Assembly: GCA_031412335.1 (NCBI GenBank)
Contig: JANOCT010000019.1
Coordinates: forward strand, 1 to 64,000
Source: JBBQYA01 sp031412335
GTDB lineage: Bacteria > Bacteroidota > Bacteroidia > Sphingobacteriales > Sphingobacteriaceae
Length of the DNA stretch: 64,000 nucleotides
Direction: 5' to 3'
The notes under the pieces are model-generated. The model saw only the letters and a program-made list of their open reading frames with translations, was not told the origin of the DNA and searched no databases. Shown here piece after piece: positions 9,306 to 17,760 of this stretch (position 1 is the first letter of the stretch; each line of letters begins with the position of its first letter). The position numbers were made by a program, and so were the translations under genes.

Positions 9306-9711
9306 AATATCTTTCAATTATGTCAGTAGGAATAGAAACCGATCTTCCAGTTTCATTAGAAACCATGATGTAATGAAAATCGCCTGAACAGCAAATTTTT
9401 GGAGAATCTTTTTTTAGAATTTCAAAGAGTACAATTACGCCGTTTTTTAAAATTTCTTTAATTCCTGTGCGAACAATAAATCGATCTCCTAAACCTAAAG
9501 GGCGTTTATAATCAATAATTGCTTTGCTAACTACCCAACCAAAGCCAAGTTCTATAAACTCTTCCATTCGCATTTTGTAATTATTTTCCATTTGATCGTA
9601 TCTGGCGGCCAGCACATAATCAAAATATTTGCTATTGTGTACGTGTCGGTTCATGTCCAGATCATCTGGTCGTACGCGCATTTCGGTTTCAAAAACAGAG
9701 TAACTTTTCAT
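9298..9711 (-). CDS. Acyl-CoA thioesterase, hotdog fold
   Basis: The 137-residue 4HBT protein has the signature RVRPDDLDMNRHVHNSKYFD, in which the Asp and the HVHNSKY element match the acyl-CoA/acyl-ACP thioesterase branch. It differs in sequence from the YbgC-like protein at 1534-1944. The substrate is not predictable. Its 3' end overlaps ddl by 8 bp in a convergent arrangement, with no room for a dedicated terminator. Confidence 0.85.
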   Translation of the reverse strand: MKSYSVFETEMRVRPDDLDMNRHVHNSKYFDYVLAARYDQMENNYKMRMEEFIELGFGWVVSKAIIDYKRPLGLGDRFIVRTGIKEILKNGVIVLFEILKKDSPKICCSGDFHYIMVSNETGRSVSIPTDIIERYSI

Positions 9712-9957
9712 AATATTTTTTAAAATCGAATGAAGTTTTTAGAATTATTGATGTTTATACGAATATTTTAATTTGGCTAAATTAGGTTGCAACTTACGAT
9801 TGTCCAAAAAATGAAATGTTAATAAATCTGTTCATTTTTGAAAAAATGGCTTTTTTTTGCAGTTTTCAAAATAAATAAATTAACCAACTGGTTGATAACG
9901 TGTGAATAAGAATCAATTGAAGGTTAAAAAATTGTTAAGAAATTATTAATAAAAAAC
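9712..9957. other. Intergenic DNA without recognised gene
   Basis: About 250 bp of AT-rich sequence upstream of the thioesterase start and the promoter at 9958. I see no coding frame or stable long hairpin, only a small CAAC/GTTG inverted repeat near 9890. A one-mismatch DnaA-box-like 9-mer, TGTGAATAA, lies at 9901-9909 and is not enough to claim an origin. Confidence 0.5.
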
Positions 9958-9988
9958 TTGACATGGATTACATTCCACGCTATCTTAG
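9958..9988 (+). promoter_or_regulatory. Bacteroidota-type promoter for the small transcript
   Basis: TTG at 9958-9960, a 20 bp spacer and TATCTTAG at 9981-9988, which matches TAnnTTTG in seven of eight positions. The expected start of transcription is near 9994. No large gene follows before the terminator at 10219-10257. Confidence 0.55.
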
Positions 9989-10082
9989 TTTCAACAAGTA
10001 AGGGATAGAAAATTGCAAGAAGGATTAAAATTCTAACACTTCAGATTCGAAAGAGTCAAAAAGAAACGAACAAAATCTTAAA

Positions 10083-10133
10083 ATGCAGAAAGAGTTTACA
10101 TCTTCACAGATAAAAAACTTATCCAAATCATGA
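10083..10133 (+). CDS. Possible 16-residue peptide
   Basis: ATG at 10083 opens MQKEFTSSQIKNLSKS and stops with TGA at 10131-10133. The stop overlaps the ATGATG start of the next small ORF. It is too short for statistical support. The reasons to list it are its position inside a promoter-terminator unit and the shared K-x-FTS-like segment with the second peptide. Confidence 0.25.
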   Translation: MQKEFTSSQIKNLSKS

Positions 10134-10219
10134 TGAAAAACTTGAAAAAGTTTACATCCGCTGAAAAATTTTCGAACAGTAGCTTGGCTTCCTCTAAACC
10201 ACGGTTTATCAGGTTGTGA
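10130..10219 (+). CDS. Possible 29-residue basic peptide
   Basis: Starts at ATGATG (10130 or 10133) overlapping the previous stop and ends with TGA at 10217-10219, the first base pair of the terminator stem. The peptide begins MMKNLKKFTSAEKF and ends KPRFIRL, with a serine-rich middle. MKNLKK-type beginnings are frequent in Bacteroidota leader and small secreted peptides, but no double-glycine cleavage motif or maturation enzyme is nearby. A ribosome finishing this ORF would cover the left arm of the terminator. Confidence 0.3.
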   Translation: MMKNLKKFTSAEKFSNSSLASSKPRFIRL

Positions 10220-10257
10220 AACGGAAAATTAATTCATTCGAATTAATTTTCCGTTTT
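10219..10257 (+). terminator. Strong terminator with 17 bp perfect stem
   Basis: The arms 10219-10235 and 10240-10256 are perfect complements around ATTC. The downstream side continues TTTTGTGTTTT. It closes the small transcript unit and insulates phoH, which has its own promoter box further on. Confidence 0.8.
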
Positions 10258-10338
10258 GTGTTTTAAAGAAAATCTGACTTCCAAATTTCTTTACTAACTT
10301 TTCCACAACGTAAGCAGAGTGATATTTATGCATTATCA

Positions 10339-10368
10339 TTGTTTCCCGATAGGCAATACCAAAATTTG
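10339..10368 (+). promoter_or_regulatory. Putative phoH promoter
   Basis: TTG at 10339-10341, a 19 bp spacer and AAAATTTG at 10361-10368 (seven of eight matches to TAnnTTTG). This predicts a leader of about 25-30 nt before the ATG at 10401. Confidence 0.45.
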
Positions 10369-10400
10369 CCAAAATGCAACGAAAATAAGCCAGCTAACAC

Positions 10401-11753
10401 ATGTTGAAAAGCACAAAAAAAGCAATTAAGGGATTAAAGAAAATTTTCGTCCTTGATACCTCTGTTATTCTTTACGATCACAATGCCTTTAATAATTTTA
10501 AGGAACATGATGTAGCACTTCCCATTCAAGTTTTGGAAGAATTGGATAATTACAAAGCTGGAAATGAAACGAAAAATTTTGAGGCCAGAAGTTTTATTCG
10601 ATACATCGATGATTTATCCAAAGATGTTTTAATAAGCACTTGGTTTCCATTAAAAGGTACAGGAAAAGGGAATTTCAGAGTGGTGCTCGATGTTCAGTTT
10701 TTAGAAAATGATGCTGAGAAGATTTTCGGTGATGGAAAATTTGATCATCGGATTTTGAATGCTGCATTGTCATTACAACAAGAATATCCGGAGCGAAAAG
10801 TGATTCTGGTTTCAAAAGATATTTGTTTGCGTTTGAAAGCCAAAGCATTAAACTTAAATGCAGCAGATTATGAAACTGGTAAAATAAAAGAGATAGAAAA
10901 ACTTTATACAGGAAAAACAACCATAAACGATGTTCCTGATAAGGTTTTAAATGATTTGTTGCAGAATGGATATGTAAAACCTGAAAAATTAAAATTAAAA
11001 GCAGTAAAAAGCAATCACTTTTTCATACTCGAAAATGAATTGTATGCCGTACCCGCATTTTACAATGCTGAGAAAAAAGTAATTGAGCATGTACAAGAAA
11101 CTGGAATTTTTAATATTTTCCCGAGAAACATGGAGCAGGCTTTTGCTATTCATGCTTTACTCGATCCGAATATTAAATTAGTTACCATACAAGGAAACGC
11201 TGGAACCGGAAAAACTTTACTAGCACTTGCTGCTGCTTTGGAACAACGGAAAGCCTTTAGACAAATTTATATTACACGTCCAATTGTACCTTTGAGCAAT
11301 AAAGACATAGGTTTTTTGCCTGGTGATGTTAAGTCAAAACTAGATCCGTACATGGCACCACTTTGGGATAATTTAAAATTTATAAAAGATCAGTTTTCTG
11401 AAAAAGATAAAGCTGCTTTTAAATTAGACGACATGGTAGAGAGTGAAAAAATTGCCATTGCGCCTTTAGCTTTCATCCGTGGAAGAACGTTAACTAAAAT
11501 ATTTTTTATTGTAGACGAAGCTCAGAATTTAACTCCACACGAAATTAAAACCATTATTTCTAGAGCTGGAGAAGATACAAAAATTGTTTTTACTGGAGAT
11601 ATTTATCAAATAGATACTCCTTATTTAGATTCGCAAAGTAATGGTCTTTCTTATTTGATTGATAAAGTAAGAGATCATCCTTTATATGCGCATATTACCT
11701 TGCAAAAAGGGGAGCGGAGCGAGTTGGCGAATTTGGCGAATGAGTTGTTGTAG
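10401..11753 (+). CDS. PIN-PhoH family protein (YlaK-type ATPase/nuclease)
   Basis: The 450-residue protein has an N-terminal PIN nuclease domain (first acidic residue D19 in FVLDTSVILYD, further acidic residues to about residue 145) and a C-terminal PhoH ATPase. Walker A is GNAGTGKT at residues 265-272 and Walker B is FFIVDEAQN, followed by the PhoH segment SRAGEDTKIVFTGDIYQID. PIN-PhoH proteins of other bacteria act as RNA-dependent ATPases or ribonucleases in the cytoplasm. The gene stands alone between a small transcript unit and a VOC gene. Confidence 0.93.
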   Translation: MLKSTKKAIKGLKKIFVLDTSVILYDHNAFNNFKEHDVALPIQVLEELDNYKAGNETKNFEARSFIRYIDDLSKDVLISTWFPLKGTGKGNFRVVLDVQFLENDAEKIFGDGKFDHRILNAALSLQQEYPERKVILVSKDICLRLKAKALNLNAADYETGKIKEIEKLYTGKTTINDVPDKVLNDLLQNGYVKPEKLKLKAVKSNHFFILENELYAVPAFYNAEKKVIEHVQETGIFNIFPRNMEQAFAIHALLDPNIKLVTIQGNAGTGKTLLALAAALEQRKAFRQIYITRPIVPLSNKDIGFLPGDVKSKLDPYMAPLWDNLKFIKDQFSEKDKAAFKLDDMVESEKIAIAPLAFIRGRTLTKIFFIVDEAQNLTPHEIKTIISRAGEDTKIVFTGDIYQIDTPYLDSQSNGLSYLIDKVRDHPLYAHITLQKGERSELANLANELL

Positions 11754-11810
11754 GGTTTGGATTCTTGAAAATTCACTTTAAATTAGAAGTAATATTAATT
11801 TAAAATAACC

Positions 11811-12176
11811 ATGCAACATAAAGCCAAATCTATTCGTCCTTTCATCGGTGCTAAAGATTATGACCTTTCGCGTAAATTTTATCAAGATTTAGGTTTTGAA
11901 GAGATTATTTTATCTTCCGAAATGTCGTACTTTAAATCAGAAAACATTGGATTTTATTTGCAGCGTGCTTATGTAAAAGATTGGGTAGATAATACGATGG
12001 TTTTTATGGAAGTTGATAATGTTCAACGATTTTGGAATGAACTTTTGTTATTAGATTTAACCTCTAAATATGAGCAAGTTAAATTAGTTCCAATCCGAAA
12101 ACTAGATTGGGGAAGTGAGTGTTTTTTACATGACCCTTCTGGAGTTTTATGGCATTTTGGAGAATTTGCTCTGTAG
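11811..12176 (+). CDS. VOC/glyoxalase-bleomycin resistance superfamily protein
   Basis: The 121-residue protein shows the beta-alpha-beta-beta-beta vicinal oxygen chelate pattern: RPFIGAKDYDLSRKFYQDLGF at the start, a central GFYLQRAYVKDWVDNTMVFMEV, and FLHDPSGVLWHFGEF at the end. Members include glyoxalases, dioxygenases and antibiotic-binding proteins, and the specific role cannot be given. It stands alone and converges with the DUF4249 gene. A weak 7 bp inverted repeat (ATAATAG/CTATTAT, 12181-12210) between the two stops might be a terminator. Confidence 0.82.
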   Translation: MQHKAKSIRPFIGAKDYDLSRKFYQDLGFEEIILSSEMSYFKSENIGFYLQRAYVKDWVDNTMVFMEVDNVQRFWNELLLLDLTSKYEQVKLVPIRKLDWGSECFLHDPSGVLWHFGEFAL

Positions 12177-12211
12177 TGTGATAATAGTTTTGATTTATAA
12201 AGTCTATTATT

Positions 12212-13063
12212 TTAGGAACCTCCTACAATCACCCGATAATTTGCATTTGCATAACTACCCCAAATACCAATTCCACCATTAATATTTGATTTGATTTTAA
12301 GCGGTGCTGAAAATGGATTTCCTGCACTAGAACCTTGCCGCTCAACTGTTCGCCAAAAATCAAAATGATCTTTAGTAATTACTGACCAACGAAGATCAAC
12401 TGTATCACCTTTTTTGAAAAATCCATACGTTTCGAAATCTGTGGTGTCAGATAAATTTCCTTTTCCATTATTGATTGAAAAGTCAAATTTCTTTCCATTC
12501 ACCAAATTGTCATCGTAAACAGATTGAAAATCAGTGTCATAATTCTGTTGAGCAGCCAATTTTGTCATTGCCCGATAATAGTTTCCAAGAATAGGAGGGT
12601 CATTTAGCGTTACAGATAAACGATAAAACCCTGGTCTGTTTTCAACTTCCTCTGTAAAAATACTGTCTAAAGCAATGGGTTGTAAAATCCGGGTTGTTGC
12701 GGTAATAACTTTGTTTTCTACCACAACTTTTAAATTATAAACTTTACCTATTTCACCAAATAACTCTGGTGAAAAATAAAATGGAAAACTTGGATCTATT
12801 TGTCTTAACGTATAAATTTTATTATCGCATTCAACGATAACTTCAGCATTATTCACAAAATAAGGAGTTAATGTTGCAGTATCAATAACACCAATAAAAG
12901 GTAAATTTTTAGATAAAATTACAGAAACTTGCCGACCGTTTTCCACAATTCCTTCTACAACTATTTGTTGTTCTGGTTGCACGATATCTAACGTAATATC
13001 ACGTTCGCAACTCATTAAACCGAACAGTAAAACACCAATGAAAAATTTGAATGCTGGTTTCAT
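12212..13063 (-). CDS. DUF4249 lipoprotein paired with a TonB-dependent receptor
   Basis: The start is set at the ATG at 13061-13063, two bases after the receptor stop. This gives a signal peptide MKPAFKFFIGVLLFGLMSC with the lipobox Cys at residue 19 and about 283 residues in total. The next segment, ERDITLDIVQPEQQIVVEG, is the usual N-terminus of DUF4249 proteins. These are Bacteroidota surface or outer-membrane lipoproteins found directly after TonB-dependent receptors and thought to assist substrate capture; no substrate is known. The longer frame to 13084 would add seven residues before the signal peptide and overlap the receptor gene. It is the last gene of the mnmA operon. Confidence 0.88.
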   Translation of the reverse strand: MKPAFKFFIGVLLFGLMSCERDITLDIVQPEQQIVVEGIVENGRQVSVILSKNLPFIGVIDTATLTPYFVNNAEVIVECDNKIYTLRQIDPSFPFYFSPELFGEIGKVYNLKVVVENKVITATTRILQPIALDSIFTEEVENRPGFYRLSVTLNDPPILGNYYRAMTKLAAQQNYDTDFQSVYDDNLVNGKKFDFSINNGKGNLSDTTDFETYGFFKKGDTVDLRWSVITKDHFDFWRTVERQGSSAGNPFSAPLKIKSNINGGIGIWGSYANANYRVIVGGS

Positions 13064-13065
13064 TA

Positions 13066-15423
13066 TTAAAATTTGTAATTCCATGTTACTGCAGGTACAA
13101 TTGGAAATATAGAAACTTGCCGAGCTTTTGTACTCAAATTTCCTTCTTCCAAACTTCCATCTTGTGCGAAATATATTAAATACTGATTATACCTATTGTA
13201 GACATTATAAAAAGAGAAATTCCAACTAGACTCACGGGTTGCAGTTTTTTTACTGTAATACGTTGCAGAAATATCAAGCCTATGATATGGTTTTAGTCGA
13301 TACTTATTTCGGTAATCGCTTTCGAAGTAAAAGGAAGGAGAGCTACCAATAAAGAAATAACCGGCTGGTAATGAATAAGCTGCACCTGATCCAAAAACAA
13401 AAATACTTCCGAAAGACCATTTTTTTGATAACTCATATTGCAAAACTACCGAGGCATCATGCCTTCTGTCGTATTTTGCAAAAAAAGATTTCCCATCTTG
13501 CAAATCATCAAATTGACGCGTGGTGTACGATAATGTGTAGCCAGCCCAACCATTAAATTTACCCGATCGCTTTTTTAAAAATAATTCAATTCCATATGAT
13601 TCACCTTTTCCAAATACAAACTCATTCTCAATATTATTATTAAATCCAAAAGATGCACCTTCTTCAAATTCAATTTGATTTTTCAAGGACTTATAATATA
13701 CTTCAACTGAACTTTCAAAAAGATCTTTTAGGAAATTACGGAAATAACCAATTGCATAAAGTGTGCTTCGTTGAGGTTTAATTTTTTGAGAACTTGGAAC
13801 CCAAATATCAGTAGGCAAGGTACTTCCTGTTGTAGAAGCCAAGTTTAAATATTGAAAAGTTCGAGTAAAAGATCCTTTAATCGACGAAAATTCATCTATT
13901 TGATATCTTGCAGTAAAGCGAGGTTCAGGGCCGTGATAAAAAGCGATATTCTCCGCAGTTTTATAAGATATAGTATCTTCAATTTCTCCATTTGCATTTT
14001 CTAAAAACCGTTCATAAGGGCCAATTTGTTGAAAAGCTGAATACCTAATCCCTGCATTAAATTTTATTCTTTTTGATAATTCAAAATCGTCTTGAATATA
14101 AATTGCTGCCTCATTAGCATATTGTCGGTTTATTTTTTCTGGAGAAAAATCTACATCTCCAGAAGAGCCAGTTGCTGTACTTGGAGTAAAAACATGAAAA
14201 ATATAGTTAATTCCAAATTTTACTTGATTTCTGGTATTTGGAAAAAACTCAAAATCTGCTTTTGTATTAAAGTCTTTTACCCCACTGAAAAGCTTAAAAT
14301 CGAAATTATTTTGACCAGCATTAAAACTAAAATTATAATTGCTATATAATGTTGTTGCATTCATAAATAACTTATCGTTAAACAAATGATTCCATCTAAA
14401 TGTAGCGGTTGTGTTTCCCCAGGGAAACGTAAAATTAAAATCTTCGCCTTTAAAAGTAAACTTATCTCTACCGAAATATCCACTTAAATAAATCCGATCT
14501 TTTTCAGAAAATTGATAATTTAATTTAGCATTTAAATCATAAAAAAAATAACCCGATCCAGCAAAATTTGACTCAGGATTAATAAAGGGTTTAGTTAAAA
14601 TATCAATGTATGTTCTACGACCAGAAATCATAAAAGAGCTTTTATTTTTTTGAATTGGTCCTTCCAACGTCAATCTGGAAGCAATTAACCCAACTCCACC
14701 TGTTGCCGTAAATCGTTCGCTATTTCCTTCTTTCATGTTAATATTAACAACGGAAGAAAGTCTACCACCATATTCAGCGGGCATTCCTCCTTTTATAATA
14801 GTTGCATTATTAATGGCATCAGCATTGAAAATGGAAAAGAATCCAAATAAATGGCCAGGATTATAAATTACAGCATCATCAATTAATACTAAATTCTGAT
14901 CTGGACCACCTCCACGCACATAAAAACCACTATTACCTTCACCAGCTGATTGTATACCAGGCAATAATTGTAATGTTTTTAAAATGTCAACTTCGCCCAT
15001 AAAAACCGGTAAAGTTTTTATTTTATCAATAGACAAAGAAATGGTACCCATTTCTGTATTTCGGGTATTATCTTTTGTTCTATCTGCAGTTATTACAACT
15101 TCTTTTTGCTCAATGTTTATCCCTTTTAGCCGATAGTTTAAGCGTATATCTTTTGTTAAAGAGATGGTATCCACTTGAATTTGATATCCAAGAAAAGTAG
15201 TAATAATAGTATAAACTCCTTGACTTACAGATAATGAATAAAATCCAAATTCGTTGGCCGTAGTTCCTTTATTTAATTCTCGAATTGATATACCTGCTCC
15301 AAATAATGCCTCTCCAGTTGCATTGTCTCTCACAAATCCACTTATGGTTACTTTATTACCAGATTGTGAATAGGTATTGAAATAAACAAATACAATAAGT
15401 GTTAGCGTAAAAATGAAACGCAT
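13066..15423 (-). CDS. TonB-dependent outer-membrane receptor with carboxypeptidase-regulatory-like N-terminus
   Basis: The 785-residue protein has a signal peptide (about 1-19, ending NTYSQ) and a CarboxypepD_reg-like beta-sandwich (about 24-105: VTISGFVRDNATGEALFGAG). A plug domain follows (about 120-225) with DILKTLQLLPGIQSAGEGNS, YVRGGGPDQN, LVLIDDAVIYNP and GGMPAEYGGRLSSVV. A beta-barrel runs to the terminal aromatic residue (WNYKF). It imports a ligand across the outer membrane using TonB-ExbBD energy. It starts 7 bp after the secreted subtilase gene and is followed 2 bp later by DUF4249, so protease, receptor and lipoprotein form one unit. The ligand is unknown. Confidence 0.93.
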   Translation of the reverse strand: MRFIFTLTLIVFVYFNTYSQSGNKVTISGFVRDNATGEALFGAGISIRELNKGTTANEFGFYSLSVSQGVYTIITTFLGYQIQVDTISLTKDIRLNYRLKGINIEQKEVVITADRTKDNTRNTEMGTISLSIDKIKTLPVFMGEVDILKTLQLLPGIQSAGEGNSGFYVRGGGPDQNLVLIDDAVIYNPGHLFGFFSIFNADAINNATIIKGGMPAEYGGRLSSVVNINMKEGNSERFTATGGVGLIASRLTLEGPIQKNKSSFMISGRRTYIDILTKPFINPESNFAGSGYFFYDLNAKLNYQFSEKDRIYLSGYFGRDKFTFKGEDFNFTFPWGNTTATFRWNHLFNDKLFMNATTLYSNYNFSFNAGQNNFDFKLFSGVKDFNTKADFEFFPNTRNQVKFGINYIFHVFTPSTATGSSGDVDFSPEKINRQYANEAAIYIQDDFELSKRIKFNAGIRYSAFQQIGPYERFLENANGEIEDTISYKTAENIAFYHGPEPRFTARYQIDEFSSIKGSFTRTFQYLNLASTTGSTLPTDIWVPSSQKIKPQRSTLYAIGYFRNFLKDLFESSVEVYYKSLKNQIEFEEGASFGFNNNIENEFVFGKGESYGIELFLKKRSGKFNGWAGYTLSYTTRQFDDLQDGKSFFAKYDRRHDASVVLQYELSKKWSFGSIFVFGSGAAYSLPAGYFFIGSSPSFYFESDYRNKYRLKPYHRLDISATYYSKKTATRESSWNFSFYNVYNRYNQYLIYFAQDGSLEEGNLSTKARQVSIFPIVPAVTWNYKF

Positions 15424-15430
15424 TAAGAGA

Positions 15431-17092
15431 TTAATTTAAAACTGAAAATTTAGTAACCATCGTTTCATTTTGAGTTTGTAATTGCAAAAAATATAATCCA
15501 TTTACCATTTGTAATGGATTAATAAAATCTTGTAACGTTTGCACACCTGGATTATTGATAGATATTGATTTTTTATTTATCAATTTACCATTTAAATCAA
15601 TAACAGTTAAAACATATAAACCTGTTTGTTTAGCAAAAAATTTAATCAAGCTAGAAGTTTTTGCAGGATTAGGATAGAAAGAAATTTTTTCTTTTTCAGA
15701 TTCTGTCATAATATCTACACCCAACGTAAGCATGGCGTTATTAAAATTCGGAATTCCATATCCCACTTCAAAATCAGGGTTTAATGCTTTGCTAGATGAT
15801 TTTTGAATAACATCCATTAATTGAAAATTTGTAGATAAAGGAGATGACTGTAATAAACAGGCACTCATACCAGCAAGTATTGGACATGAGAAAGATGTAC
15901 CATTAGAAGTTCCATAACCACCTGATGAATATGCAACAAAAGCACCTGAACCCAATGCGGAAACATTGGGCTTTAATAAATTAGCAGAGTTTGGACCTCT
16001 TGAACTAAAGCCCGCAACAGTTCCATTAATATCTACTGCGCCAATGCTAAAAACTTTGTCGCCATCAGCAGGAGCTCCTACATAAAACCAAGGATCATTT
16101 CCGGAATTACCAGCACTATTGCAAACTAAAATTCCTTTACTTGCTGCAATATTTGCAGCCTGAGTTACAGGAGTTGTGTTTCCATTTAAATCTGCCCTTA
16201 CATGATTTTGAGATGCTGCATCAAATTCTGTATATCCTAAACTCGAATTAATAATGTCGCAACCAGCGCTATCGGCAAATTCTGCACCAGCAGCCCAATT
16301 ATATTCTTCAACTAAATATTCATTTGGAGCATCTTCTGTTCTCAATAAATAATAACTAGCATGTGGAGCTGTACCAATAAAAACATCGGGTACATTTGCA
16401 GCCATCGTAGATAAAACATTTGTTCCATGGGAATCATCACCTTCTACATTTGTTTCGTTGGTTACAAAATCATACGTGCCTAAAATTCTGTTTTGAAGTC
16501 GCAAACTATCAAATACCGGTAAAGTTGAATAGCCATTAAATCCAGCATCCAATACTGCGATATAAATTCCTTTCCCTGTAAAGCCCATGTTGTGAAGTGG
16601 AATTCCGTTTAATTGATTGATTTGATCGTAACCTCCACCATAACCTAGTTCTACAATTGTTTTATTTGAACTGTTATTTAATTCAGGTAATTGTTTGTTG
16701 GGTAAAGGTTGGTTTAATAAATTATCTCCAATTATTCGAGTTACACTGCTTACAAATGTCATTGCTTCAATAATAGATACGTTTGCAGGATTATTAATGG
16801 TAACTATAGCAGAGTTAAACCATTTCGATTTATTTATTATTTGAGCACCAACATTACTTATATTGGATAAGTAAGCTGGATTAACCGGTAAGTCATTGTC
16901 TGTCAATGCAATATTTTGTGTAGTTCTTCTTAAGATTGCACGAGCAGAAAGAAATTGTTGAGGGTTACTTAATGAAAAAGGAGAATTATTTTTATCTGTA
17001 AATTTAATTAAATACTTATCCTGCAATTGAGCATTCACGTTGATAAATCCAATTATAAATAATAAAAGTAGCCCAAGTCTTTTCATTTTCAA
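15431..17092 (-). CDS. Secreted S8 subtilisin-family peptidase with T9SS sorting domain
   Basis: The 553-residue protein has a signal peptide (about 1-21). Its catalytic triad is D182 in IAVLDAGFNG, H222 in GDDSHGTNV and S400 in NGTSFSCPILAGMSA, with the oxyanion Asn at N329 in SAGNSG. The segment of about 25-130 looks like an inhibitor-type propeptide. The last 80 residues form a T9SS type A domain (FYPNPAKTSSLIKF... NGLYFLQLQTQ). It should be a secreted or surface endopeptidase. The gene lies 5 bp after a lipoprotein gene and 7 bp before a TonB-dependent receptor, suggesting that its products or substrates relate to that importer. Confidence 0.94.
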   Translation of the reverse strand: MKMKRLGLLLLFIIGFINVNAQLQDKYLIKFTDKNNSPFSLSNPQQFLSARAILRRTTQNIALTDNDLPVNPAYLSNISNVGAQIINKSKWFNSAIVTINNPANVSIIEAMTFVSSVTRIIGDNLLNQPLPNKQLPELNNSSNKTIVELGYGGGYDQINQLNGIPLHNMGFTGKGIYIAVLDAGFNGYSTLPVFDSLRLQNRILGTYDFVTNETNVEGDDSHGTNVLSTMAANVPDVFIGTAPHASYYLLRTEDAPNEYLVEEYNWAAGAEFADSAGCDIINSSLGYTEFDAASQNHVRADLNGNTTPVTQAANIAASKGILVCNSAGNSGNDPWFYVGAPADGDKVFSIGAVDINGTVAGFSSRGPNSANLLKPNVSALGSGAFVAYSSGGYGTSNGTSFSCPILAGMSACLLQSSPLSTNFQLMDVIQKSSSKALNPDFEVGYGIPNFNNAMLTLGVDIMTESEKEKISFYPNPAKTSSLIKFFAKQTGLYVLTVIDLNGKLINKKSISINNPGVQTLQDFINPLQMVNGLYFLQLQTQNETMVTKFSVLN

Positions 17093-17097
17093 CTAAA

Positions 17098-17760
17098 TTA
17101 AAATTGTTTAATTGTGGTAATAATTTTTGTTCCATTTGGAGCAGCACCTATTGAATCTCTCTCTATATTTGTGCTTTCCCTTTTTATTAATCCTACGTTT
17201 TTTGCGTAATATTCATACGCACTGGTCTCTCGTATTAAATTTATCGTATCAACTTGTAATACTCTAAGTACTGAATCAAACATAAATTGGTTGATCGTCA
17301 TTGGAATATCAACTTCTATATATTCATATTCTTGTTGTTCTATGGTATTATAAAAGCTAAATGCGTTCCATTTTTTATTTGGCTCCACCGGGAAAATCAA
17401 TTTAACCAAGGTTAAATTATCTTCTGTTACTTGTATAGTTTGTTGAGTAGCTTTTATGGTATATAATTTCTGTAAAACCCATAATTTGTTCATTTCATTA
17501 TATTGATAACGGTTTACCATATAATTTTCATTTTCGAACGAAACAATAGAATCTTTATAATCTACATGTATGGTATCTGTATTTCCATTCTGAGAAAAAT
17601 TGTCGAAAAAAAGTGAATCAATTGAATAAATAGTTGATTTGCCTACAAAAACAGGAAAATAATTTGATTTGAAATCTACTGGATCTGAATTCGTAAATTC
17701 ATCTTTACAGCTTAGGAACAAACCACAAATACATCCAATGATTAGTAAACTTATTCTCAT
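17098..17760 (-). CDS. Uncharacterised lipoprotein
   Basis: The 220-residue protein has a lipoprotein signal (LFLSCKDEF, acylated Cys at 18) and no enzyme motif. The body alternates beta strands with many acidic and aromatic residues (YFPVFVGKSTIYSIDSLFF). It resembles small beta-rich Bacteroidota lipoproteins that I cannot name. Its start overlaps the mnmA stop by 4 bp and it ends 5 bp before the subtilase, so it belongs to the same transcript and may work with the subtilase and receptor at the cell surface. Confidence 0.75.
   Translation of the reverse strand: MRISLLIIGCICGLFLSCKDEFTNSDPVDFKSNYFPVFVGKSTIYSIDSLFFDNFSQNGNTDTIHVDYKDSIVSFENENYMVNRYQYNEMNKLWVLQKLYTIKATQQTIQVTEDNLTLVKLIFPVEPNKKWNAFSFYNTIEQQEYEYIEVDIPMTINQFMFDSVLRVLQVDTINLIRETSAYEYYAKNVGLIKRESTNIERDSIGAAPNGTKIITTIKQF

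Larger units (their letters stand above)
9994..10257 (+). ncRNA. Candidate independent small transcript (sRNA or peptide mRNA)
   Basis: The interval is bounded by a good promoter (9958-9988) and a very strong terminator (10219-10257), predicting a transcript of about 260 nt. It contains a GNRA-type hairpin GATTC-GAAA-GAGTC at 10044-10057. A 10-mer, AGTTTACATC, occurs twice, at 10093-10102 and 10149-10158. Two tiny overlapping ORFs lie inside. It does not show the marks of SRP RNA, tmRNA or RNase P RNA that I can recognise; 6S RNA is not excluded. Its 5' end is inferred only. Confidence 0.4.

Noticed and set aside
9901..10307. Possible replication origin from three DnaA-box-like 9-mers (9901-9909, 10119-10127, 10299-10307).
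   Set aside because: Each differs from TTATCCACA by one base, such 9-mers are expected by chance in AT-rich DNA, and neither dnaA nor other origin-linked genes lie here. GC-skew analysis of the full chromosome would decide.
12181..12210. Terminator between the VOC gene and DUF4249.
   Set aside because: Only a 7 bp AT-rich stem with a long loop; too weak to list as a feature.
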